DNA from: Volvox africanus
Taxonomy: Eukaryota; Chlorophyta; Chlorophyceae; Chlamydomonadales; Volvocaceae
Assembly (NCBI GenBank): GCA_030268105.1
Contig: BSDZ01000031.1
Span: 434,001-498,000 of the forward strand
Direction: 5' to 3'
Length of the DNA: 64,000 nucleotides
Below are positions 44,196 to 54,130 of this stretch, one piece after another; the first letter of the stretch is position 1, and each line of letters begins with the position of its first letter. A program made the translations under genes and the position numbers. The notes below the pieces were generated by a model. That model was not told where the DNA came from, ran no database searches, and was given only the letters and a program-made list of their open reading frames with translations.

Positions 44196-45768
44196 TTGTC
44201 ATCGCATAAAAAACGTCATGCACATTTTAAGGGGAAGGCTTGGAACCAGGCTCAGAAGAAACTAACTATCCATATATCCCTAAAACAGCCATCTGTTCAA
44301 TTGGTATCCCCTGAAGTAAGCAGAATCAGTATACGAAAGGATCATGATCGTGGTGAGCCATCAAAGCGGAACAGGTCATATGAGCAGGCCGCCATCAACA
44401 AAGCCGTCCGCGACAACGTGCCGTACAACCTCGACAGCAGCCTGAAGAATCCACGGGTCCTCATTGCGAAGGATATTCAACGTGTGCCGCATCTGCAGCC
44501 CGTTTGGGATAAGTGCTTTGCTGCTGGCTTTGCACAAGTGGCTGACTTACAGCCAAGAGTTACGGTCGACTGCTTCAAGAAGAAATGGCAAAAGTACGTA
44601 CATGTTTATTTTCCTACTGTTATGCTTCTAGTCATTATCTTGTTTGTGGTCATCATACATGCCATCCATATCATTAGCTTACTTTCAGTGGGGACAGACA
44701 ACAATAGAATGAAGCATGCACAGTATAAAAAGTAAGCACTTTTATTCGGTGCATCCCATGTACTTTGTAGATACGCAACGGATTACAATGCCCAACATGC
44801 AAGGTACGAAAAGGTGAAGGCCACCCAAAAGGAGGAACTTGCCTGCAAGCCAGGTTTGTGAGCTCGTACTGCTACTTGTCATCCATATACTTTTTTACAA
44901 CATATTTTGATCAGGTTGTTTGATAAAAAAATCCTTTCTATGTATTTTGAAAAATGGAATATGGGGTAAACGCGGGCCAAAGATTTGTTTTACGACAAAG
45001 GACATGTCATGCCGCTTATGCTATGTACGGGATTACAAAAACTTTCGACAATGATGTGTATCATGGCATCTGGCGTTGATGTTCGTCTTCACATTATTTT
45101 TATGTAGATGAGTTTGAGAAGAAGCCATGGAAGAAGCTGTGGAACAAGGAGTCTTGGGCAGCCTGGAGGAGCTTCAAGTACGCTCAGCCAGATAACCCAG
45201 ATGCGGGTCCCAGTGAGCGCCGCATTGTGATGGAGGATTTGAATGTGACAGATCGGCAACAGGAGCTTATTAATGCACTTGCGCAGCGGAAGCAGATTGA
45301 AAGCAGTAAGACATCCTTTGCCGTACCAGCCACTCCAGTGCCGGTTGGAGCTGGTGGAACAGCTCAGCATACACCAGGCCTTGGTGCACTGGAGTTGCCA
45401 AAAGGCACTACGGTAAGATGCGATTATGCATGTGTTCACTTTAATTATTGCTGCTGCTTCGCCACCATAATAGTACGTACTTCTTAGTATGTTTGCAGAA
45501 AGTACATCACAGTTCATGCATAACCTTTGTTTTTTATTTTAGCTAGTACAACAATAACAATGTTTTCATGCCTTTATTTCCTTGTTTACAAAATGCTTAA
45601 TTGCTACAAAACCTCAGAAAAGCGGCCGAAATGACGAGCCGCCAGGAACTCAGGATGGGCGCACTAGCAAACGCCAAAAGTAGCCCGCACATGGTGAAGA
45701 TGCATTGATGATGGTGCTGGCTACCAATGCAGCTCGCATACATCAGAAGGAGGAGATCCAGGCCGCTA
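44196..45768 (+). pseudogene. Four-exon gene model in the CACTA element, Myb/SANT- or MADF-like region
   Basis: Exons read in phase: about 44196-44593, 44771-44853, 45108-45412, and from 45618, with GT-AG borders. The joined protein has a basic N-terminus, then a tryptophan- and lysine-rich stretch (VWDKCFAAGF, CFKKKWQKYATDYN) that looks like a small helical DNA-binding domain of the Myb/SANT or MADF kind, then KKPWKKLWNKESW and a linker ending in SKRQK at UAG 45681-45683. The frame beyond the UAG is open for another 28 codons to UGA and looks coding, so the UAG may be a lesion. No ATG is found in the first exon; the start is probably upstream. It could be a TnpA-like accessory protein or a captured host gene. 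Function is not established. Confidence 0.5.
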
Positions 45769-47002
45769 GACGCTGACAGGTTAGTCCAAATAATAGTGGT
45801 AAAGAGAGTGGTTGATGGGGTGTGCAAATTTCCAGGCGCGCTTAGCAAGGTTATTGCAGGATGGGTGATGTACATTATGGATTGCATGTACAGGGATGTA
45901 CAGGTCATTAATGTCCTTTAACCTGTTTTCTCCTTTTTGTCTTTTATGTAATTGTTCCTATTTTCCTCAAACATACTTCCTTTTCATGTAGGCAAAGAGT
46001 CCACAGCCCTCTAAGGCAAGGAACTCCAGCAGGAATGCTACGAACTCAAGCAAGGCGGCAGCGAAAAAGGTACAGCCCATTAATGAATATTCATCCTGTC
46101 TTCCCGTTTTAGTGAGTTGTAATTTTATGTTTCGTTGTATTCTTTTAATTTGCTGCGTGCTTTGTGGTTTGATGTGGTATACGTCGATTTGTTTTTCTCT
46201 TTTTAAATAGAAAATACAAGCTTATAATTTCTAAAATCCTATATGTATGTTAACGGTGGCCCTTGAAGGTAACAAACGACGGCGATGTGCGGCCATCCAT
46301 GAAAGTGAGATGGACAAGCACGGGCATCAAAAGAAAGGTACAATATATTGAGGCCCGACATTAATTACTTTTTAATTATATTTGCTATCACTACCTAGTC
46401 CCTTCACGTATTTTGGACCAGCAGGTGCCGGTGGAAGACAAGTCTACGGACGGTGACGACAATAATGACAGTTACAACCACCGGCGAAAGAAGGTAAATT
46501 TCCTGAGTTCAGCTTGTTGTCTTAATTTCCTGCTTGTATGAATGTAATATTCTAATATGTGTTGTTTCGACTGATAAAGGTCAAGAGTGCTTCGGAAGAT
46601 GTGCGATGTACACCGGCACGACGTCAACGTGGGAGCTCAGGGAGTAAGAAGAAACAGGTAACAAAGTGTCCACATACATAGTACCTAGAAGCACTGCCCA
46701 TCCTAGACATGATTAAAAATATCGTAACCGAAAATGATTGCTGGGTCGTGTCGGCTTAATTTACCTTTATATATATGCATGTAAATAAGTATAATTTTCC
46801 TTTTCTGAACTTTTCAGGAGTTGTTTGAGGAGGAGGTGTGTTATAAAATGGTATATCAGTTGGATATAGCGATCCATACTAGCAACAATCCCGCTGTTGT
46901 AGCTGTACTCGGCGGTAAGCTATCGACCCGCGTTCGTACTGTTTGTAGTGCTATACGCACAAGTATATGTGCCGACTCCAGAACGAACTATTCGAACTCC
47001 TT

Positions 47003-47066
47003 ACTATCAGATAATATGTAACTCTACTTTCTCGTGATTACGTCAGGCTTCCTTTTATCTGATAGT
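47003..47066. repeat. 64-bp repeat with inverted tips, copy 1 (MITE-like)
   Basis: It begins ACTATCAGATAA and ends TTATCTGATAGT, a 12-bp inverted repeat. A directly repeated second copy lies at 47488-47552, and a few flanking bases (TACGTCTCAATA) are also shared. Confidence 0.65.
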
Positions 47067-47166
47067 CTACGTCTCAATAGGTTATGATCCCCGGTCAACG
47101 TTGACCGCGGAGCCTGACATCTTTTGCCCATTCTAGTGTTGATCTTCGCGTTTATAGGTCTTCACA

Positions 47167-47487
47167 ATGGGAAAGGATAGGCTGGACGAGCCGCTGGACC
47201 TACACAACTACTCAACTTGGAAACTACGGTTCCAATTGTTGTGCGCGGAGCTTGGATACAGTCGCGCCCTGCTACAAGCACCAATTGCAGAGGCGGATGT
47301 CATCATCTCCGACAAGGTCAAGAGTGTGATGGCCAAGAATGTAAGGAACCATCACCTCCAAACAATTGTTCGGGCGGCAAATGCGAAGGCCGCCTGGGAC
47401 GCTTTGGCGGCTACGTTCTCATCAACCTGCAACACGAGAAAGGTAGCACTACGACAGGAGCTAAGTGATTTTAAAATGGACTTCTTT
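47167..47487 (+). pseudogene. Fragment of a Ty1/Copia-type Gag (UBN2-like)
   Basis: A frame starting ATG at 47167 has the hallmarks of the N-terminal Copia Gag domain: LHNYSTWKLRFQLLC near the start, a central AKAAWDALAATFSS, and RKVALRQELSDFKM. It stops abruptly after about 107 codons where the second 64-bp repeat begins. No Copia protease, integrase or RT adjoins it. It is therefore a captured or residual piece inside the CACTA element. Confidence 0.72.
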
Positions 47488-47552
47488 ACTATCAGATAAT
47501 ATGTAACGTATACTTTCTCGTTATTACGTCAGGCTTCCTAATGTCTGATAGT
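47488..47552. repeat. 65-bp repeat with inverted tips, copy 2 (MITE-like)
   Basis: Same unit and orientation as 47003-47066, tips ACTATCAGA and TCTGATAGT. The two copies bracket the Copia gag fragment. Confidence 0.65.
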
Positions 47553-47662
47553 TTACGTCTCAATAAGGTGAGCAAGGACGAGAGGAGTGAGGACGAGCAG
47601 GATGATGCCACCAGTGCGCGAGAGGACGACGACAACGACGATAGTGAAATAGAAGACTATTA

Positions 47663-48169
47663 GATAGAACTAACATCTATCATGTTTGTTTCTAAGCTTA
47701 TGTTAGAGAGGGCTGCTAAATGTGCGGTGGCAGATGACGTTAGGATGTATGTACCTAATGATGATTGAAATGATTGGTGCATGGTACAAATGATTATTTA
47801 ACTCATAAAAAAATTTTGATTGGCAGGATTGGATGTGTAGAAATTTGATTGTTTCGTTGAATTAATGGGTAGTCACTCACCAATGGCTGCTTACCTGGAT
47901 GCTTTCCGAATAATGAGCTGTAAATTATTGCCTAAAATATCTTCATCTATCAAAACTGAAATCCTATTGATATTCTTCATAACAGCTACGTACATTATGA
48001 CAGGATGGTTTCCGTACACACAAAAATAATTCTGCAGCGAGTGGGCAAAACAGCAAACAATAACAGGAACGATAACTGAAACAGTAAAGAAATAACCAGA
48101 ATGACCAAAAGTAGTTGCAGTGAGCAAGAATGCGAGGCTGCCTCGTACGCAAAGTGAAAGTGGCGCGAA
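47663..48169. other. CACTA interior, 3' side, no gene seen
   Basis: AT-rich, non-coding; probably the 3' UTR and terminator region of the gene model ending at 47662. No clear polyadenylation signal was identified. Confidence 0.3.
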
Positions 48170-48712
48170 TGTTGCTATCGCACGCGTAAGACCTTGCGAA
48201 AGCGTGTGAATATGTTAGTTACATGCGTATAAAACTTTTACGCAACCCACAACTGCTAGCTATGTACGCATTATTCGCAGAATACGCAAGCATGCATTAA
48301 TGCGCGTTAATGCGCGTTAGGCGTGCGTATATTGTGCGTTAGAGAACTTTAAGTGCGTTAACTTCCATGCACGCTATGTATTTTTGCTTGCGTATGGGTC
48401 TCTAACGCTTGCGTTGCGTTAGGCCTAACGCACACCTTAGAATCTATGTGGGTGCGTTTGACATTGCGTAAGTTTGCGTTAGGTTGCGTTAGCTAACGCA
48501 AAGTAAACGCAAACATTTTCGTTCCCTCCCAAAAAAGTTTATTTGTGATTGCGTTAGGTGCGTTAGGATTGCGTTAGCGATACGCAAACAATAACGCAAT
48601 GCGTTTGATTTGCGTTAGGCTTTGCGTTAGCTTGCGTTAGTTCGCGTTAAGCTTGCGTTAGGCTTGTGTTAGGGGTCCCTAACGCCAGCCTAACGCGAGC
48701 TAACGCACGAAT
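48170..48712. repeat. Right subterminal GCGTTA/TAACGC array of the CACTA element
   Basis: Denser than the left array, with dozens of GCGTTA or TAACGC units, many as TGCGTTAGG or TTGCGTTAG, in both orientations. It extends to the terminal inverted repeat. Confidence 0.87.
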
Positions 48713-48729
48713 TCCTTGTTATAGTGCAC

Positions 48730-51700
48730 CTGACACGATTTCCGTTGATATTGTCGGAGCACCCAGCCCACGTTAACACAGAAATGTTAATTGATATGGA
48801 GTGCTGAATTAAGTACTGGCTTAGGTAAATCTTGATTGGATCCGGCAATGCTGATGCGAGGAGACTCTTCGCTACCTTGACTAGATATACTCGATGATTA
48901 ATAATTATGTGCCTCTAACGGATCCTTTTCTGCTGACTAGCGTGGATGGAAGGTATGATGCGGATGTACGCCACGTTTGACTTTCTTGGATGGCAACGAA
49001 ATCGATTTTGTTGACCGAAATTTCGGGACACCTATGTGCTACAGGTGTTATTGACGACCTTATCTCAAAGAAGTGATAAGCATGATGGGGATGACCCCAT
49101 AGTCGTCAAAGTGTTCAGGTTACCCTCGTTGATGAGGGTAAGCATCCCATCGTGGGCAGGATCACCCTTAGTCGACGAAGGACTCTGTCTGTCTTAGGGC
49201 CCAGTGAGTGCAACAAGGTCTCTCAGGGACAGCAGAGATAGTGCCTCTCGAGGCCGTTCCCTAAGGATTCGGGCTTGCTACCACAAAGTCGCCAGTTCAG
49301 ATCTGGATTGGGACAACAATGACGTAGGGGGAATGCAGCTTGGAACGTCCGATTCTACGGAATAGGGTCCGAGTCCGCCCCTGGCGTTGGAGAGGGTTAA
49401 GTGCATAGCCCGTGAAGTGTGCATCTGAGGCCCGTCCCTGGGCTGATGGTGTGTGGTGGGGTTTGACACCCACCTAATTGTCAGTAGGTTCGAAGGGGCT
49501 GGCACATGGATAGGGGCCGTACAGAGTAGGAAATTCTGTGTAACCATAAAACAGGTGATCTCTAATGGCCTCAGATGAAGACGCTGAGATACGCGTGCCC
49601 ACTTGGTTAAAATCCCGGAGGTCCCCATAATACATGTCAGCCCGTAAGGGCGGAGTTACCATAATTATAATAATAATCTCGGAGACAACACTACATGGAC
49701 ATTGGGTGCTGCGACATTACGACAGTACCGCGCACGCATCGATATGGAGTTCAGCACAGTTGGCCATTGTGCAAAAGGGAACCTATCGCCTAAGGTACCT
49801 TGTCTGTCACTAAGATGTCACACCAGAGGAGGGCGGAACTGTGCGGAGCCTGTGGTTAATTTCGTTTAGCGGCGTTCGTCCGCCGAAATAAAGAACCCAA
49901 GCTTGAAGGATATAAGAGTGATAAGGGAAGGCATCCATGAATTGCTTGCGAGGCCTTGAGTGCAATCGGTTGCTACCATCAAGCAGTCTCCTGTGAAAGA
50001 TTCTGAGGTTGCAGCGCCCTTATTGCCAAATTATACTGATGCATATGTCATCCTGGGGCTCCCACCTATGTTACCTGCTGACTATACGATCCCCTTTGTG
50101 TTCAAGCACAACCCGTTTCACGACCTATGTACAGGTTAAGCCTGATGGAGCTAGATGAAGTGAAGCGGCAAGTGGGGGATCTGCTCGCAAAGGGTATGAT
50201 TCGGCCCAGCACATCGCCACATTCTGCACCGATATCGTTTGTCGGTAAGAAGGAGGGGACGTTGCGCATGTGGATTGATTATAGGGGCTTGAATGCGACC
50301 ACGATTAAAAATCGCTACCCTTTGCCGCGCGTCGATGACCTGCTCGATAAGCTGAAAGGCTCAGCTTATTTTTCCCCGATTGACCTTCAACAAGGGTATA
50401 ATCAGATACGCATTGCTGCCTCTGATATTCCGAAAACCGCTTTTCGGACCCCCTTTGGTCACTTCGAGTACACGGTCTTGTTGTTTGGACTTACTAATGC
50501 GCCTGCCACATTTCAAGCAGTGATGGACCGCATGTTCAGACAGTATATCGACAGGTTCGTCGTTTGATATTTTAATATATTCCAAAACGCGTGAGGAGCA
50601 CCTGAAGCATCTCGAGCTCGTGCTTGAGGTGATGAAGCGGGAGCAATTGTTTGCTAAACGCGCCAAGTGTTTTTGGGAGCAGCCTCAAGTGGAGTATTTG
50701 GGCCACATCGTGTCGGCCACTGGAATAAGGATGGACCCACGGAAAGTAGCTGTGGTTCACGAGTGGCCCGCGCCGCAGAACCTCACCGAACTACGCCAGT
50801 TCTTGGGTCTGACCAACTACTTCCGTAAGTTTATCAGAAATTACTCCATTATTGTGGCTCCGCTTACGAACTTGACAAAGAAAGGAGGTTTTGCTTCCCT
50901 CAAAGCCTGGACACCCGCGTGTCAGCGGGCATTCGAAGAGCTCAAGCGAATCGTCGCCGATGACGTTATCCTCTCTTTCCCTGATCACTCGTTGTCATTC
51001 CATGTTGAAGTTGTATCGGATGCTTGCATGGAAGTGGCGCTGTACTGTTGCAGGAATGACGACTGACCGCCTTCACGAGTAAAACGTTTTCGGGTGCGGA
51101 GACCCGATATACAACCGGAGAACAAGAGCTGCTGGCAGCTCTACATGCTTTAAAGGAGTGGCGCTGTTATCTCAAAGGCCGCCCTTTTACGCTGAAGACC
51201 AATCACAAACCGCTGACATTCTTGCAGAGTGTCCCCACGCTTAATCGACGACAAGCCCGGTGGATGGAATATCTATCTCGTTTCGACTGTACGTGGGAGT
51301 ATATCGCCGGCAGAATTAATATTGCTAACGCCCTCAGTCGACATCCATCATTGCATGCTGCGATTCTGGCAGCACCGGTTACTCGTTCACGCAGTCAGGA
51401 GGTGCCGATAGCAGCGGATCTCGCGCAATGACTTAAGATGGCATATCAGGCCGATCCATGGTTTGCTTCACCAAGTAATGTGGAATATTTACACAAGCGC
51501 AACGATTTGTGGCTACGAAAGGATGGCTCAATCACACAAATCGTCATACCAAATGACGACGCTTTGCACTACGATATTCTTGCACGGTTCCACGAGGACC
51601 CGTTAGCAGGACATCCTGGATATATGTGTCTGGCAGAGCTCGTACGACACTCGTTCTGGTGGCCGCGCGTGGTGAAGGATGCGGAAAACTTCGTGCAAAG

Positions 51701-52892
51701 GTGCAGTTTATGTCAGCGCAATAAAGCACTATCCGGTAAGGGCCAGGGTTTATTACAACCTTTACCTATACCAGATGCCCCTTCGGAAAGTGTTGCAATG
51801 GACTTCGTAGTCACGCTGCCCAAAACTGAGGGGGGATACGACTCTGTGTTCGTTATGGTCGATCGTTTGACCAATATGGTTCACTTAGCCCCCTGCACCT
51901 CGTCTTGCACCGCTGAGCAAACAGCACGATTATTTTTTGATAACGTGGTACGATTGCATGGCGTTCCTAAAAATGTGATATCCAATCGCGGCGGTCAATT
52001 CACGTTTACGTTTTGGGAAGTGCTATGTGAGCTCGTCGGTATGTGCATTCATTTGAGCACAGCATATCATCCACAATCCGATGGGCAAACTGAACGCACA
52101 AATCACATGCTGGGCGACATGTTGAGGAATTTTGCGGGGCGCACACCCTCTGTTTGGGATACATTTCTGACTTCGGCAGAATTTGCGCTTAACAACGCTG
52201 TTAACCGCTCTACAGGTCAAAGCCCTTTCTTTCTGAATTATGGATTCCATCCTGCGCTACCCGTGTGGCGAGAGTTGGAGATAAATATCCCGGCGGCTAA
52301 AACCTTTGCCAAGTCGTTCCTATCCCGCATGACAGACGTGAAGGCATGCTTGGACGCGGCACAACAATGGACGACGGATTATTATAATAAATCCAAACGA
52401 GACGTAACATTTTCGGTGGGACAAATGGTATTATTGAGCACTAAGAACTTGCGTTCGCTCGCCGACGGTTCCCGTAAATTGTTACCTCGCTGGATTGGGC
52501 CATATCCCATTGTTCGCATGGTAGGGAACGTAGCTGTGGAACTATCCCTACCCTCTGATATGAATATCCACCCCACATTTCATATATCCCTCATCCGTCC
52601 TTATCGCGGCACGGAACCCATTACAAACAACACCGATGCCCCTGCAGTAATGGATCCCGGTCCCGAGACCTGGATCGCAGGCAAGCAAAAAGTGTACGAT
52701 GTGGAGCAAATATTGGATTATCGGGTTCGTCGTATAGGTCGGCAACGACGAAAGCGGAAGGTGCATGAATACCTGGTCAAGTGGACTGACTATTCTAGTG
52801 AGCATAATTCGTGGGAGCCGATGCGTAACTTCTCGCCGGAAATGAAGCCCCTATTGGAGGAAGCTCGCCTACGTGCCACGCAGACCCAATGA
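48730..52892 (+). pseudogene. pol: Pol of element G (decayed protease, RT without its catalytic motif, integrase, chromodomain)
   Basis: The protease and linker region (48.8-50.1 kb) is riddled with stops and carries a SINE-like insert. RT is readable from 50127; an 11-base deletion near 50566 removes the codons for YLDD and shifts the frame. RNase H follows with further shifts near 51030. UGA at 51429-51431 precedes a 484-codon open stretch holding the integrase zinc-binding region, DDE core and chromodomain, ending in UGA at 52890-52892. Reverse transcription by this copy is impossible. Confidence 0.9.
49234..49676 (+). mobile_element. SINE-like insertion in element G
   Basis: The matching place in element M lacks this roughly 440-bp block. 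Imperfect flanking copies of about 15 bp (TCTCAGGGACAGCA and TCTCGGAGACAACA) look like a long target duplication of the LINE/SINE kind. The right end is AT-rich (ATAATTATAATAATAA), like a retrotransposed tail. A GTTCAGATCT stretch near 49290 loosely resembles a pol III B box. No open frame is supported. Confidence 0.45.
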
Positions 52893-52936
52893 TCTCTGCA
52901 GTTGATGCTGTCCGATGCAGCGAGGATGCTGCATAC

Positions 52937-52951
52937 GGGAGGGGGGATAGT
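52937..52951 (+). other. Polypurine tract of element G
   Basis: GGGAGGGGGGATAG directly before the LTR tip at 52952, the same tract as in C, D, E and M. Confidence 0.75.
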
Positions 52952-53764
52952 TGTTGTATGCCGGTTCGATCACCGGTTGCACCGAAATAGGCCGCAATGC
53001 ATTCGAACATTATAAAGCATAATACAATCATATTAGCATGATATATTCGAGTATATCTAGCTAATCAGGCATGCTGCATTACCACCTACGGCATCGCGCT
53101 GTCAGTCAACATGTTTGACTCGACGCTGATAATTAATGCGCGATCTATCCATTGGCATATTATATCACGTAATAATACTTTAAATATTATTACCTCATTT
53201 ACGTCATAAACCATACGCGTATGCGAGAATGCAACGATCGCGATGGTTGGGTCGGCAACCGAATATCGATATTCGGACCTTCGCATATTGCATGCGTTGC
53301 ATCCATTAATATCACGGATTACGCGGTATTTAGAATAGTGCTACGAAGGTACTCACACTTGAGATCGGGATCCAGTGAGACCCGTACTGCACATCGGTAT
53401 CGCAATGTGATAGGTGTGAGGATGGCCGCCTAGAGACCAAAGTCGGCTCGTGCTACTTTGGATTAAGTACTTGTGTACTTAACTCTATCTTATTTGCATA
53501 CATACAATATACTCATATATATTCGGCCTGAGCTATCCTAGCATATCATCCGCAGCCGAGTGATGAACATTGCCCGCGGGGTCTGACGGCCATCTACCGA
53601 TTTGTAAACAAAGACTATTGTAAGTTGGATCTTTCCTTATTCTTGAGTCTTCCGCTGTCACTTTGCCTGCATTGAATCGCCTTGCTGTTCGTAAGCTTGG
53701 TGCACACTAGCTAACATCCAGACGTGCAGATTCAGTGCATGATTGAAAGAGGAAGGATACAACA
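52952..53764 (+). repeat. 3' LTR of element G (813 bp)
   Basis: TGTTGTATGCC to GGATACAACA, followed by the duplicated ACAGG. Same length as the 5' LTR, with scattered substitutions (roughly ten in the first 165 bp by eye), so G is not recent. Confidence 0.94.
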
Positions 53765-54130
53765 ACAGGAGCCTGACAGACACACACAGATCCCCTCAGA
53801 GGAGAAACACCAGCAGGAAAAAATACCCTTACACAGCCAAGCCGGGAGAACCCAACAAGAGGCGGAGGGGGGATGACAAGTCAAACTGGCGCCCCCCTAG
53901 AAAGCCTTCCGGCCCCACCCAAAGCTGGCCCCGCAGACACCTGCACTGCACAAAAAGGAAAGACCTCTCTCGCTGACCCCCCCTAAAACCCTAAGGACCC
54001 GAAGCCTGGACACAGGAACCTCTAGCCACGAAACCCTCCACCCTCTCCCTTCCCCTCCTCAAGAACTAGATCGCCCTTTCCTTGTCTCTACCTCCCTCAC
54101 TCTCCCCCTTTCCTCCCACAGAACCTCCTC
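53765..54130 (-). other. 3' UTR of LINE L1, upstream part
   Basis: Nearly identical to 57386-57690 (both contain GACAGACACACACAGATCCC). It joins 40629 once element G and one ACAGG are removed. Confidence 0.8.

Larger units (their letters stand above)
45992..47662 (+). pseudogene. Mini-exon gene model with basic exon ends and an acidic C-terminus
   Basis: Consecutive short exons with GT-AG borders, all phase 0: 45992-46069, 46269-46337, 46425-46493, 46580-46657, then one starting at 46818, and a last exon at about 47568-47662. The first four are 78, 69, 69 and 78 bp. Each ends in a basic cluster (AAKK, IKRK, RRKK, KKKQ). The last exon is acidic (REDDDNDDSEIEDY) and ends in UAG. These may be later exons of the preceding gene, by skipping of its fourth exon. 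The long final intron contains the Copia gag fragment and two small direct repeats. No family is recognised. Confidence 0.4.
43116..48726 (+). mobile_element. CACTA (En/Spm-type) DNA transposon, 5,611 bp
   Basis: The ends are CACTATAACAAG and CTTGTTATAGTG, perfect 12-bp inverted repeats starting with the diagnostic CACTA. The inverted similarity continues with small gaps to nearly 50 bp. The three bases CAC are duplicated on each side (43113-43115, 48727-48729); removing the element restores the gag sequence seen in element M. Both ends carry dense arrays of GCGTTA and its complement. I find no TnpD-type transposase, so it is non-autonomous or encodes something too divergent to recognise. Inside are two intron-containing gene models and a Copia gag fragment. 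Confidence 0.9.
40635..53764 (+). mobile_element. Element G: Ty3/Gypsy (family F2), complete with ACAGG target duplication, carrying a CACTA insert
   Basis: 13,130 bp in total, about 7.5 kb without the CACTA element. Two 813-bp LTRs, PBS, gag, pol and polypurine tract are in order on the plus strand. ACAGG flanks both ends (40630-40634, 53765-53769), and joining the flanks restores LINE 3' UTR as seen at 57.38 kb. Nested inside are the CACTA transposon at 43116-48726 and a SINE-like piece at about 49234-49676. Coding parts are damaged. Confidence 0.95.

Noticed and set aside
44196..45768. PIF/Harbinger element, because of the Myb-like protein.
   Set aside because: Harbinger has a three-base TWA target and different ends; the CACTA termini and subterminal arrays decide against it.
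937..47662. A variant genetic code with UAG/UAA as glutamine (as in some ulvophyte algae), suggested by many in-frame UAG codons.
   Set aside because: The intact 1,340-codon pol of element A uses only CAA/CAG for glutamine, and at aligned glutamine positions in the other copies I do not see UAR replacing CAR. Separate premature-stop events are spread about evenly over UAG, UAA and UGA, as expected from decay under the standard code.
43130..48712. CRISPR-like or telomere-like array because of repeated GCGTTA/CTAACGC units.
   Set aside because: Units are irregularly spaced, occur in both orientations and are confined to the two ends of one transposon; no regular repeat-spacer pattern.
43112..48730. 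Reading the DNA transposon as ACTATAACAAG-ended with a five-base duplication GCACC.
   Set aside because: Shifting by one base gives CACTA ends with a three-base CAC duplication, the defining pattern of CACTA elements, and accounts equally well for the flanks.
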